A DNA stretch of 23,224 nucleotides from a virus: positions 1-23,224 of the IMG/VR virus record IMGVR_UViG_3300021962_000678; one strand, written 5' to 3'. Both the position numbers and the translations under genes were made by a program. The notes below the pieces were generated by a model. It worked only from the letters and a program-made list of their open reading frames with translations. It had not been told where the DNA came from and did not search any database. Of this stretch, positions 15,760 to 22,227 are shown one piece after another (the first letter of the stretch is position 1; each line of letters starts with the position of its first letter).

Positions 15760-16005
15760 ATGAAAGGACTTCTCAACTTCTATCTTGCATCTGCCCTCAC
15801 CGTAACAACTGCAGCAACTGGTGCTTGCTTTGTCTGGTATGTTCAAGAGTATGATGCAGCATATAAGTACCACAAAGTTGCTCCAGAAGTTTCTCAAATC
15901 CACCGCAACAACTCTCTGTGGTTGGGTTTGTGGGGAGGAATTTATGGACTCACTGGCGTAGTAAGTGCTATTGGTCTGTCTCAGGGTATTAAAAAAGAGC
16001 AATGA
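15760..16005 (+). CDS. Small two-pass membrane protein (81 aa)
   Basis: An 81-residue protein starting MKGLLNFYLAS, with two likely membrane helices: residues about 5-27 (hydrophobic, then FVWY) and 53-73 (LWLGLWGGIYGLTGVVSAIGL). The loop between them is polar with YDAAYKYHKVAPEV. Start choice: an ATG at 15673 is in frame, but the 29 residues it would add (MGDGQMGKCPLN onward) look non-protein-like and lie upstream of the extended -10 promoter at 15727-15739, so 15760 is preferred. No clear Shine-Dalgarno is visible. It is followed by a second small membrane gene with an ATGA overlap, then a strong terminator: a two-gene unit placed between baseplate genes and opposite in strand to its flanks. 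The pattern looks conserved in cyanophages, but I know no function. Host-membrane modification is only a guess. Confidence 0.7.
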   Translation: MKGLLNFYLASALTVTTAATGACFVWYVQEYDAAYKYHKVAPEVSQIHRNNSLWLGLWGGIYGLTGVVSAIGLSQGIKKEQ

Positions 16006-16115
16006 AAACTCTTATCATCTCATTGCTCCTAATACCATTTTTAGTTGTTGGGGGAAGCACTGTTCTATTTGCAGTTCTTCAAAACGCAAAAGTAGAACTT
16101 CCAACTCCAAACTGA
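16002..16115 (+). CDS. Single-pass membrane peptide (37 aa)
   Basis: A 37-residue ORF starting MKTLIISLLLIPFLVVGGS and ending KVELPTPN. The first about 26 residues form one hydrophobic helix after a Lys, with a short polar C-terminal tail. It could be a membrane anchor, a small subunit of the upstream protein, or a signal-peptide-like leader; there is no lipobox or Cys. Its ATG overlaps the upstream TGA (ATGA at 16002-16005), so it is probably translated by coupling. The terminator hairpin starts at its stop codon. Its size and exact coupling suggest it is real. Confidence 0.65.
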   Translation: MKTLIISLLLIPFLVVGGSTVLFAVLQNAKVELPTPN

Positions 16116-16139
16116 GGGTCTTTAAGACCCTCTTTTTTT
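16114..16139 (+). terminator. Rho-independent terminator after the membrane-protein unit
   Basis: GAGGGTC (16114-16120) pairs with GACCCTC (16126-16132), and the inner bases extend the stem. Seven T residues follow (16133-16139). The stem begins inside the stop codon of the 37-aa gene, and the T-run overlaps the last codon of the convergent gp54-like gene. On the minus strand no T-run follows, so it acts for the plus strand. Confidence 0.9.
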
Positions 16140-17061
16140 ATACCCCACTAAAAGGAGATATTGGTCCAACATTTCTACCGACGTAAGGAAGTCCAGACTC
16201 AACTTGCCTTTGGTTTGAATTAATAGCATTAACTATTTCTTCACCCTCATAAACCTGAAGAGAATTGCCAGAGGATAATGCATTTTGAACTGATAATCCT
16301 CCAGTTGTATCCACACCAAACTGAGGACTAGTAAAGGTTTGATATGCGGCAACATTAAATCCTGCTTGCTCCAATGGATTATTAAGAGATGATTGAGTAT
16401 TCTGTACGTCTGGTGGTGGAGCAGAACCATCAAGTTCTTCAACGTAGTATCTAGAATAAGTAAAAGAAACAGTACACTTCAGTAAAGAAGATGAATCATA
16501 AGATATTGGCATAGAAGATATGCTAATAGGATATGCCTTTAAAAAAGTGTATGTTAATCTAGATTGATAATCTTTCTCAAATTTAACAATAGAGAAATTT
16601 GTTTGATATTCTTCTGGATACCTAACACTATAGAAGAAGTTTGGTAGTTGAAGGCCAACTGCACCAGATGGACTTCCACTAATACTTTCATTCATAATGT
16701 ACTTAATCCAGGTTTCAAAGAATTTGATTACAGTATATTTGGTATCAACATAAAAAGTTAAGTCAATTCTATCATCATAAATTCTACGGTATGCGTGTCT
16801 TTCAGTGACACCAGTATAATCATTATTAATTTCAAGAGTTGCTAAACTTGAACCAGGCAACGTTGCTTCACTACACGCAAGTTGTAGGTTAGATTGTTCT
16901 GTAGAAAAATTGACACCATTTTTTGCCATTATCTTACCGAAATCACCAGCATTACCATTTGGCATGGTAAGGTATAACTCATAGTGAGATGTTAATGCTG
17001 GTTTAAGCAAGGAACTTTTTATTTGTGATACGCTTCTTGCTGCTGGCTGTGGAACTGCCAT
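16138..17061 (-). CDS. 54: gp54-like baseplate tail-tube initiator (tail-tube fold)
   Basis: A 307-residue protein, close in length to T4 gp54 (about 320). It shows a tail-tube-like beta fold: SHYELYLTMPNG, LQLACSEATLPGSSLATLEIN, HAYRRIYDDRIDLTFYVDTKY, FFETWIKYI, then YTFLKAYPISISSMPISYDSSSLLKCTVSFTYSRYYVE. The last segment is the classic tube motif (AYP-x-IS-x-PIS-Y-x-x-S...V-x-F-x-Y). The C-terminus (about 230-307) is Ser/Asn-rich. It could instead be a tube subunit (gp19-like), but length and position among hub and wedge genes favour gp54, which sits on gp48 to start tube growth. The start is the ATG at 17061; no Shine-Dalgarno is clear. It is convergent with the membrane-protein unit and divergent from gp4. 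Confidence 0.75.
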   Translation of the reverse strand: MAVPQPAARSVSQIKSSLLKPALTSHYELYLTMPNGNAGDFGKIMAKNGVNFSTEQSNLQLACSEATLPGSSLATLEINNDYTGVTERHAYRRIYDDRIDLTFYVDTKYTVIKFFETWIKYIMNESISGSPSGAVGLQLPNFFYSVRYPEEYQTNFSIVKFEKDYQSRLTYTFLKAYPISISSMPISYDSSSLLKCTVSFTYSRYYVEELDGSAPPPDVQNTQSSLNNPLEQAGFNVAAYQTFTSPQFGVDTTGGLSVQNALSSGNSLQVYEGEEIVNAINSNQRQVESGLPYVGRNVGPISPFSGV

Positions 17062-17062
17062 C

Positions 17063-17070
17063 TATAAATA
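17063..17070 (+). promoter_or_regulatory. Late promoter box TATAAATA upstream of gp4
   Basis: An exact T4 late consensus TATAAATA (start predicted near 17077) lies 34-41 nt before the gp4 ATG in the divergent gp54/gp4 gap, and should drive the rightward gp4, 128-aa, gp48, gp53 unit. On the minus strand of this gap only a degenerate box (ATAATATA, near 17082-17092) could serve gp54. Confidence 0.78.
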
Positions 17071-17103
17071 CTTTTTGACCGTATATATTATGTAGTAAGG
17101 ATA

Positions 17104-17547
17104 ATGGCAGAAAGCATCAAGAGCAAATACAAACCCACATATCCACAAAAATACATTGGTGATCCCAACAATATCATATGCAGAAGCAGTTGGGAAAGGC
17201 GTTTCTGTCATTGGTGCGATCTGAATGAAAACATCATTGCTTGGGGTAGTGAAGAGATTCGCATCAAATACTACGACCCCGTAAAACAAAAGGTAAGAAA
17301 TTACTTTCCAGATTTTATTATTAAAGTTAGAGAACACTCTGGAGATATTAAAAAGTATATTGTCGAGATCAAACCAAAGAAACAAACTATTGAGCCAAAA
17401 CCAAGATCAAGAACCACCAAATCTTATCTTCACGAAGTATACACATACGCAACTAATCAAGCAAAGTGGCGTGCTGCTCAAGAGTTTTGTAAGGACAATA
17501 TGATTGGATTTAAGATTATCACAGAACAAGAATTAGGAATCAAGTAA
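17104..17547 (+). CDS. 4: Head completion protein gp4
   Basis: A 147-residue protein matching T4 gp4 (about 150 residues) throughout: KYIGDPNNIICRSSWERRFCHWCD, IIAWGSEEIRIKYYDP, NYFPDFII, YIVEIKPKKQT, SYLHEVYTYATNQAKWRAAQEFCKD and FKIITEQEL. The family is a small TnsA-like/restriction-like fold (S-WE-x-x-F, PDF, E-I-K-PKK) used for completing packaged heads before tail joining. The nuclease-type residues E (of SWE), D (of PDF) and the E-x-K of VEIKPK are all present. A Shine-Dalgarno AAGGA lies a few bases before the ATG. It is the first gene of the rightward late unit and overlaps the next gene by one base. Confidence 0.93.
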   Translation: MAESIKSKYKPTYPQKYIGDPNNIICRSSWERRFCHWCDLNENIIAWGSEEIRIKYYDPVKQKVRNYFPDFIIKVREHSGDIKKYIVEIKPKKQTIEPKPRSRTTKSYLHEVYTYATNQAKWRAAQEFCKDNMIGFKIITEQELGIK

Positions 17548-17933
17548 TGGCAGAAGGTTTTGGTCAATATGCCAGCGTTCCTCCAAGAATGAGAGAACTA
17601 AAAAAAAGAATTGATGCTGCTGGTACATATGATCCAGAAGACCTGATGCTAATTATTATGGATGTATTGAGGGAAGAAGTGTTATATCCAGAACCAGGAA
17701 AATTTTATACCTTTGTTTATAATCCAAAAACACCAGACATTGAATATGATCAACATCCTTTGATTGCTTGTACGTCCTTAGAAAGGTGGGGATTCAAAGG
17801 AATTAATTTTCACTGGAGAGAGGGTAGACAATATACATGGGAAGAAGTTGTAGGTAAACTTCATGTCGTAAAATATGAAGAACTAGACGAGATGCTATCC
17901 ATACCTTATAGAAAAATACGTCTAAATAAATAA
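17547..17933 (+). CDS. Conserved hypothetical protein between gp4 and gp48 (128 aa)
   Basis: A 128-residue soluble protein. Residues about 10-50 are helical (RMRELKKRIDAAGTYDPEDLMLIIMDVLREEVLYPEPG). Residues about 50-115 are beta-rich with aromatic anchors: GKFYTFVYNPKTPDIEYDQHPLI, ERWGFKGINFHW, then REGRQYTWEEV. The YD-x-x-PL plus GF-x-G-I/L-N-x-H pattern occurs in other phage virion-associated proteins, but no specific function is known to me. Translation is coupled to gp4 (TAATG overlap). Its place in the late unit with gp4, gp48 and gp53 suggests a virion or assembly role. No membrane segments or signal peptide. Confidence 0.8.
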   Translation: MAEGFGQYASVPPRMRELKKRIDAAGTYDPEDLMLIIMDVLREEVLYPEPGKFYTFVYNPKTPDIEYDQHPLIACTSLERWGFKGINFHWREGRQYTWEEVVGKLHVVKYEELDEMLSIPYRKIRLNK

Positions 17934-17943
17934 AAACCCCCCT

Positions 17944-17951
17944 CATAAATG
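17944..17951 (+). promoter_or_regulatory. Possible internal late promoter CATAAATG upstream of gp48
   Basis: CATAAATG, one base off NATAAATA, lies in the 77-nt gap between the 128-aa gene and gp48, 60 nt before the gp48 ATG. It could supply an extra late start for gp48-gp53. No terminator precedes it, so read-through from the gp4 promoter is also expected. Confidence 0.35.
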
Positions 17952-18010
17952 TCTCATACTCTACAAAAAATTGAGATGATTACTCCTGTAAAAAATTGGA
18001 GGGAGTTTTG

Positions 18011-19333
18011 ATGGCAAAAACTGTACTAGTAGAAAGTAAACCAGCAATAACAAAAGTAGGAACTTCAGGAACCCCCCTAGAGTATTATGTACAAACTCAA
18101 TATCAAGTTGATGATAATGGAAAACTAATACAGGGTTCAGCAAAATCTTTTATTGCATATAATAATTCCACTGTTCCTGGAGTAAAAAACTTCGTTCAAG
18201 CAGCAGAAACAACAGACGGTGGTGCCAATTGGACTTTTAAGAATGGTGTAGATGGAAAACCTATTTTTGGTGCTGACGCTCAAAAATCCTTGAAGCAAGG
18301 TGCATTGAGAACGGATACGCAAAATGCTATTACATCTTCTGCAAAGAATGCTCCCCAACCATTATCTGCAGAAGATCAAAAACAACTAGCAACAAGTGCC
18401 AAAAATAATGCGGGAACAGAAGCACAACAAGCACAAGCAGCAGTAAGAGAAGACATAAAAACAGCAGAAACTAAATCAAGATTTAAATTTCCAGAAAAAT
18501 TAACATACCCATCAAATCTACAAATAGAACACCAAGATGTAATTAAATTTAATATGCTAAAGTATGAACCAAGAAGTTTAAATGAATCAGCAAACCAAGG
18601 ATTAGGTAGTTTTGGAGAAAGAAGTAATTTCACATCAAGAACAATAGGAAATGTTTTTTTACCTATACCAGGGGGAATTACAGACACTAATGCAGTAACT
18701 TGGGGGAGCGATTCTCTACCATCTGGAGCAAAGGCATTAGCAGACTTAGCAAACTCAATAATAACTGGTGGGGCAGAATCTGGAGCATCAACTGCAGAAA
18801 GGCAAATAGGACAAGCGCAAGAATCATCCGGAGAAATAAAAAAAGGACTTGCCGCATATTTTACCGAACAAGCAATTGGACAAACAAATATTCTTTCAAG
18901 AACTCAAGGAGCAATTCAAAATCCAAATATGGAATTATTATTTTCTGCACCTTCATTGAGACCTTTTAGTTTCACCTTTAAATTATCTGCAAGAAGTGTA
19001 GCAGATAGAGAACAGATTAGACAAATAATAAGATTTTTCAAACAAGGAATGGCAGCACAGAGATCGGAGTCGCAACTATTCCTCAAAGCACCACATACAT
19101 TTAAAATACAATACCTACACAGAACTAAAGATCATCCATATATCAATTTAATAAAAGAGTGTGCTCTACAGTCCTTTACAGTGAACTACACGCCAGAAGG
19201 AAACTATATGACATTTGCTGATGGATTAATGACATCATATGAAATATCAATGCAATTCCAAGAACTTGAGCCAATCTTTAATGATGATTATTCAAAACTA
19301 GACCAAGACAAAGATACAGTAATAGGATACTAA
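18011..19333 (+). CDS. 48: Baseplate tail-tube cap protein gp48
   Basis: A 440-residue protein starting MAKTVLVESKP. The ATG at 18011 is chosen because TTGGAGGGAG lies just upstream as the Shine-Dalgarno; an in-frame TTG at 17996 is disfavoured. The N-terminal half (1-200) is Ala/Gln/Thr-rich with low complexity (QAQAAVRED, then ETKSRFKFPEKLTYPS). The C-terminal half carries the tail-tube-like fold: NMELLFSAPSLRPFSFTFKLSARS, then IIRFFKQGMAAQ, FKIQYLHR, LKECALQSFTVNYTPEGNYMTF and MTSYEISMQFQELEPIF. This matches T4 gp48, which tops the baseplate and, with gp54, starts tube polymerisation. One base separates it from gp53. Longer than T4 gp48 (about 364) because of the N-terminal extension. Confidence 0.85.
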   Translation: MAKTVLVESKPAITKVGTSGTPLEYYVQTQYQVDDNGKLIQGSAKSFIAYNNSTVPGVKNFVQAAETTDGGANWTFKNGVDGKPIFGADAQKSLKQGALRTDTQNAITSSAKNAPQPLSAEDQKQLATSAKNNAGTEAQQAQAAVREDIKTAETKSRFKFPEKLTYPSNLQIEHQDVIKFNMLKYEPRSLNESANQGLGSFGERSNFTSRTIGNVFLPIPGGITDTNAVTWGSDSLPSGAKALADLANSIITGGAESGASTAERQIGQAQESSGEIKKGLAAYFTEQAIGQTNILSRTQGAIQNPNMELLFSAPSLRPFSFTFKLSARSVADREQIRQIIRFFKQGMAAQRSESQLFLKAPHTFKIQYLHRTKDHPYINLIKECALQSFTVNYTPEGNYMTFADGLMTSYEISMQFQELEPIFNDDYSKLDQDKDTVIGY

Positions 19334-19334
19334 A

Positions 19335-20036
19335 ATGGCAACTCCATACTTTAGACAACTACCATCTTTTGAATATGTTAGCAGATTACCAGATGCTAAA
19401 ATTAGTGATTATATTGAAGTAAAAAATTTATTCAAAAAAGGAGCACTTCGTCCTGACATATTTCAAGAAGTATCTTTCTTTGAAAAATATAAAATTACTG
19501 GAGATGATCGTCCAGACAACGTTGCCTTTGAAATCTACAATGATTCATCTTTAGATTGGGTAATTCTGCTCTCAAATAATATTATTAATATTCAATCAGA
19601 GTGGCCAATGACACAGGTATCTTTTGATACTTATCTAAGAGAAAAATACGGAGTCGGTTTAAATACGGAAGAAGAAATATATGCGAAAATTTATAATGGA
19701 ATACATCACTACGAAACTGTAGAGATTAAAAATAGTCAAGGAGTTGTAATCATTCCTGCAGGACTAGAAGTTCCTCAGAACTATGCTTCTGGTTCATCTT
19801 ACTATGATGCATTTAGAAATTCTCAAGTTACTCTCTCAAATGTAACAATACCAGTTACTAACTACGAGTATGAAGAAAAACTTGAAGATGCAAAGAGAAA
19901 TATATTCGTACTCAAACAAAGATACTTAAATATTGTTCTTGATGATATGGAAGAACTGATGACATATAAAGAGGGTTCCAGTCAATATAAGACTGGAACC
20001 CTCAAGAGAGCTGATAATATTAGACTCTATTCTTAA
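19335..20036 (+). CDS. 53: Baseplate wedge protein gp53
   Basis: A 233-residue protein (T4 gp53 is 196). Shared features: a short N-terminal FEYVSRLPDAKISDYIEVKNLFKK, then GDDRPDNVAFEIYNDSSLDWVILLSNN, which matches T4's RPEELANAIYGNPQLYWVLLMCN, and a helical C-terminus (NIFVLKQRYLNIVLDDMEELMTYKEG). gp53 binds the wedge to the hub in baseplate assembly and is essential in T4. The stop TAA (20034-20036) abuts the gp32 stop (20037) with no gap, so two opposing units meet here. The gene's last codons contain a 33-nt perfect inverted repeat (19971-20003). Residues around it (KEGSSQYKTGTLK) are therefore under RNA-structure constraint. Confidence 0.9.
   Translation: MATPYFRQLPSFEYVSRLPDAKISDYIEVKNLFKKGALRPDIFQEVSFFEKYKITGDDRPDNVAFEIYNDSSLDWVILLSNNIINIQSEWPMTQVSFDTYLREKYGVGLNTEEEIYAKIYNGIHHYETVEIKNSQGVVIIPAGLEVPQNYASGSSYYDAFRNSQVTLSNVTIPVTNYEYEEKLEDAKRNIFVLKQRYLNIVLDDMEELMTYKEGSSQYKTGTLKRADNIRLYS
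19971..20003 (-). terminator. Large hairpin inside the gp53 end, probable terminator for the gp32 transcript
   Basis: GAGGGTTCCAGTC (19971-19983) and GACTGGAACCCTC (19991-20003) form a perfect 13-bp stem with a 7-nt loop. On the minus strand, 34 nt beyond the gp32 stop, the stem is followed by TTTATATG, a weak U-run, so it suits leftward termination of the gp32 transcript. On the plus strand no T-run follows. It lies in gp53 coding sequence. Confidence 0.7.
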
Positions 20037-20984
20037 TCAATCTTCAGCAAGACGCTGGAAGTAAGAGAGAGCATCGTCTTCATCCTCATCAACAGAACTG
20101 ATTGTAGGAAGTGAAGGAGACTTGGAACGAGCATAGGACTGTTCCAGTTCTTCCACCACACGATCTTGAACGGTAGGAGTTTGAGTAAACTCTTCAAGTT
20201 CATCTTCTTGCTCAACCACTGCACGAGAACGAGCAGGAGTAGAGTTCTTAAGACCCAGAACCATGTTCATGCGACGCTCAAGTTCTTCATAGGACTTGAA
20301 TTGATCTGGAGCAGTGATTGCGGTCAGCGAATACTCTTTCTTCCAGAGGGCTTCCAGAGCATCATCATCATCCAGTAGTGGTTCAACTGAACCAAATTCT
20401 GACTTGTCATAGTTCCAATACCCATCTTTCTTTACGATCTTGAGTTTGAAATTAGCACCCTGCCAGAAGTCAAAGGGATTGATAGGAGTCTCATCTTCAA
20501 ATTCAGGTTGCATTGCTTCCATGATTTTATCGAAGATCTTCTTACCATATTTGAAGAGAAACACCTTACCTTCGTTATGAGGATTTACAGGATCTTTTAC
20601 GACGTAGATGTTGCTGTAATAAGACAGTTTACGCTTTTGTTTGCGAACAGTTTCTTTGTTGGATTCGATACCACTGTTCCACAGTTCACGATTATATTCA
20701 CCAAGGGGATCTTTTTGTCCAATGGTGGTCAAAGAGTTTTCAATGTACCAACCACCAGGACCTTGGAATGCGTGGGAATACATCTTTGCCCAGGGAAGTT
20801 CTTCACCTTCGGGGGCAGGCAGGAAACGGATAACTGCGAAACCGTTACCAGTTTTATCCATTTCAGGTTTCCAGAGACGCTCATCTGCGCCACCAGAAGT
20901 TGTACTCATCTTCTCTACTTCCTTTACCAGTTTCGCAGTCAGCGAACCAAGAGAAGATTGCTTTTTAAGGTCGTTAAAAGACAT
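20037..20984 (-). CDS. 32: Single-stranded DNA-binding protein gp32, lacking the zinc cysteines
   Basis: A 315-residue homologue of T4 gp32 (301). Matches: LWKPEMDKTGNGFAVIRFLP, HAFQGPGGWYIEN, RKQKRKLSYYSNIYVVKDP, NEGKVFLFKYGKKIFDKI, WQGANFKLKIVKKDGYWNYDKSEF and a Phe/Ser-rich, acidic C-terminus (SSVDEDEDDALSYFQRLAED). It coats ssDNA in replication and recombination and recruits gp59. The T4 zinc site is H64 plus three Cys (C77, C87, C90); here the His survives (H71), but the protein has no cysteine at all and the region reads IENSLTTIGQKDPLGEYN. The start at 20984 has a Shine-Dalgarno GAGGT 8 nt upstream. The leader contains a repeat of the Shine-Dalgarno region (20984-21032), possibly an autoregulatory element. 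Confidence 0.95.
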   Translation of the reverse strand: MSFNDLKKQSSLGSLTAKLVKEVEKMSTTSGGADERLWKPEMDKTGNGFAVIRFLPAPEGEELPWAKMYSHAFQGPGGWYIENSLTTIGQKDPLGEYNRELWNSGIESNKETVRKQKRKLSYYSNIYVVKDPVNPHNEGKVFLFKYGKKIFDKIMEAMQPEFEDETPINPFDFWQGANFKLKIVKKDGYWNYDKSEFGSVEPLLDDDDALEALWKKEYSLTAITAPDQFKSYEELERRMNMVLGLKNSTPARSRAVVEQEDELEEFTQTPTVQDRVVEELEQSYARSKSPSLPTISSVDEDEDDALSYFQRLAED

Positions 20985-21032
20985 TTGTGTACCTCGTATT
21001 AGTAGGATTTGGCCTTTGTGTACTTCGTTATT
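20984..21032 (-). repeat. Imperfect direct repeat in the gp32 leader
   Basis: On the minus strand AATACGAGGTACACAAA (21000-20984) is repeated upstream as AATAACGAAGTACACAAA (21032-21015), differing by one substitution and one inserted base. The downstream copy contains the gp32 Shine-Dalgarno and runs into its start codon. T4 gp32 represses its own translation by binding its leader, so this repeat may be part of such an operator; a local duplication without function is the alternative. Confidence 0.5.
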
Positions 21033-21377
21033 CTACAGGTCGGAACCCGTTTTGTCAATCTGCTGCTTCATCGAATCAAGCATTTTGGACATATTGTTCA
21101 AAATGATATTCATGTCAGTGCCAGGAGGCATACCCATCATAATAGCAGAGTTAATGATACGTTCTTTCATTTCTCTTGCTTCAGGATCATCAGACAAACT
21201 CATTCTTGTATAAAGAACTTTTTGTTTTTCCAAAAGAGTTTCCAAAACCTCAACATGCTCAAGCTTCTCTTCCTTAGACATCGAAGGAAACTTGAAGACA
21301 TTTTTATAAATCTGTTCTTGAAGTTCTGCGATTTCCGTCATTTCTGCACGGACGACTTCGGAACTAAAGAAACTCAT
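21033..21377 (-). CDS. DUF1825-like small protein between gp59 and gp32
   Basis: A 114-residue helical protein starting MSFFSSEVVRAEMTEIAELQEQIY and continuing LLEKQKVLYTRMSLSDDPEA, then MKERIINSAIMMGMPPGTDMNIILNNMSKMLDSMKQQID. This layout resembles the cyanobacterial family DUF1825 (start like MGFFDSEIVQQEA, then LMDRYRIFMKRFELSDD, then a GxTPxxMFxQM-like part and a MK-x-x-L/I end). If so, the phage carries a host-like protein in its replication/transcription block. The family function is unknown to me. ATGA overlap with gp59 (start at 21377) shows coupling; a gap of 48 nt separates it from gp32. I considered T4 gp33 and UvsY and rejected both by sequence. Confidence 0.65.
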   Translation of the reverse strand: MSFFSSEVVRAEMTEIAELQEQIYKNVFKFPSMSKEEKLEHVEVLETLLEKQKVLYTRMSLSDDPEAREMKERIINSAIMMGMPPGTDMNIILNNMSKMLDSMKQQIDKTGSDL

Positions 21378-21970
21378 TGACCCTCCAAAATAATTTCTTT
21401 CAAGATTTTACGAAAACGAAATACATCAATATTTAGAAACGGATTATATTTTCTAATCCGCCGACTGACGGTTTGCCACACCGGGTCTTGAAGTTTCTTA
21501 TCAAAGTTCTTTGAATATGCAAAGATCTTATCAAAAAGAACCATTGTTTCCAATGATACTTTACCACTTAAAAACTTTTTAAGTAAAACAGGATGTCCAT
21601 TCGAACACTTAAAGACATCCTCAAATTTGTTATCTTCAAATAGAGATTGACTTTCTTCTTTAAAGATATAGGACAACGATTGAATTTTCTTTTGCCATAC
21701 TTGATATCTTGTTTCTCCCTCTTTCATCATTTCACCAATCCAAAGTGTTTCTGGATCGGGGCAAGAAACAAAGTTAGCAACAAAAAATTCTACAACCTCT
21801 TGATCTGTTTTCTGTCTTGAAATTTTTTCAAACCAGAATCGATCTTTACGTTTGTAGAAAGACTGAACTGTTGCTCTACTTTTTCCACAATACTTATGAT
21901 AATCGTAACTATCTTTTGTAAAGTGATTCTTTAGAGCAAGATATTCACGAAACGCATCGAATGGCATCAT
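21374..21970 (-). CDS. 59: gp59 loader of replicative helicase gp41
   Basis: A 198-residue protein (T4 gp59 is 217). Shared features: an N-terminal helical half (DAFREYLALKNHFTKDSYDYHKYCGKS, then SFYKRKDRFWFEKISRQK), the D-PETLWIGEM motif (T4 AWIGDI), and a C-terminal half with LLKKFLSGKVSLETMVLFDKIF and QDPVWQTVSRRIRKYNPFLNID (T4 LLQSNIISFETFILLD, then DNLVWNNYSIKLKAYRKILNID). It loads gp41 helicase on gp32-coated DNA. Two Met codons (21970 and 21967) are possible starts. It overlaps gp33 by one base (TAATG) and the DUF1825-like gene by an ATGA. The gene order 33-59-32 matches T4. Confidence 0.92.
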   Translation of the reverse strand: MMPFDAFREYLALKNHFTKDSYDYHKYCGKSRATVQSFYKRKDRFWFEKISRQKTDQEVVEFFVANFVSCPDPETLWIGEMMKEGETRYQVWQKKIQSLSYIFKEESQSLFEDNKFEDVFKCSNGHPVLLKKFLSGKVSLETMVLFDKIFAYSKNFDKKLQDPVWQTVSRRIRKYNPFLNIDVFRFRKILKEIILEGQ

Positions 21971-22227
21971 TAAAAAATCAATTTAGCACGGGAAGTTTTT
22001 TTAAGAAAGTTTAGTTCCATTGCCTCATACTTAATCTTTTCTTTCAAAGGTTTTGAGATGAGTTTTGGAACCGATTCTAAGTCAATGTTGTTTTGTTCAC
22101 AGAAATAGATAATCGCATCAATATAATTCATCTCAACGTTTACTTGCACAAGATTCTCAATCTCTTGCGCAAAACGTGATGGACAAAAGAACTTATTCTC
22201 TAATGCTTTCTCTAATTCATTCTCCAT
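21970..22227 (-). CDS. 33: Late transcription coactivator gp33
   Basis: An 85-residue protein starting at ATG 22227 (MENELEKALENKFF); a TTG 24 nt upstream is in frame but would lie deeper in the preceding gene and is not preferred. T4 gp33 (112 aa) shares the core: VEMNYIDAIIYFCEQNNIDLESVPKLI aligns with T4 FGMSYLEATTAFLEENSIPETQFAKFI, and LKEKIKYEAMELNFLKK with IIEKIQSEAIDENLLRP. gp33 bridges host RNA polymerase to the sliding clamp and supports late promoters, here the NATAAATA boxes. In T4 its C-terminal LDFLL binds the clamp; here the end is AKLIF, a plausible hydrophobic counterpart. The shorter N-terminus is the main difference. It overlaps the exonuclease gene by 11 nt. Confidence 0.88.
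   Translation of the reverse strand: MENELEKALENKFFCPSRFAQEIENLVQVNVEMNYIDAIIYFCEQNNIDLESVPKLISKPLKEKIKYEAMELNFLKKTSRAKLIF

Noticed and set aside
17996-18010. TTG start for gp48 five codons upstream
   Set aside because: This stretch contains the GGAGGGAG Shine-Dalgarno of the ATG at 18011, which is the better start.
20508-21213. Plus-strand open frames opposite gp32 and the DUF1825-like gene
   Set aside because: These are shadow frames of two well-supported minus-strand genes; no promoter or ribosome-binding site was found.
21033-21377. Assignment of the 114-aa protein as gp33 or UvsY
   Set aside because: gp33 is clearly the neighbouring 85-aa protein by the MNYIDAIIYF core, and the 114-aa protein shows no UvsY-like pattern.
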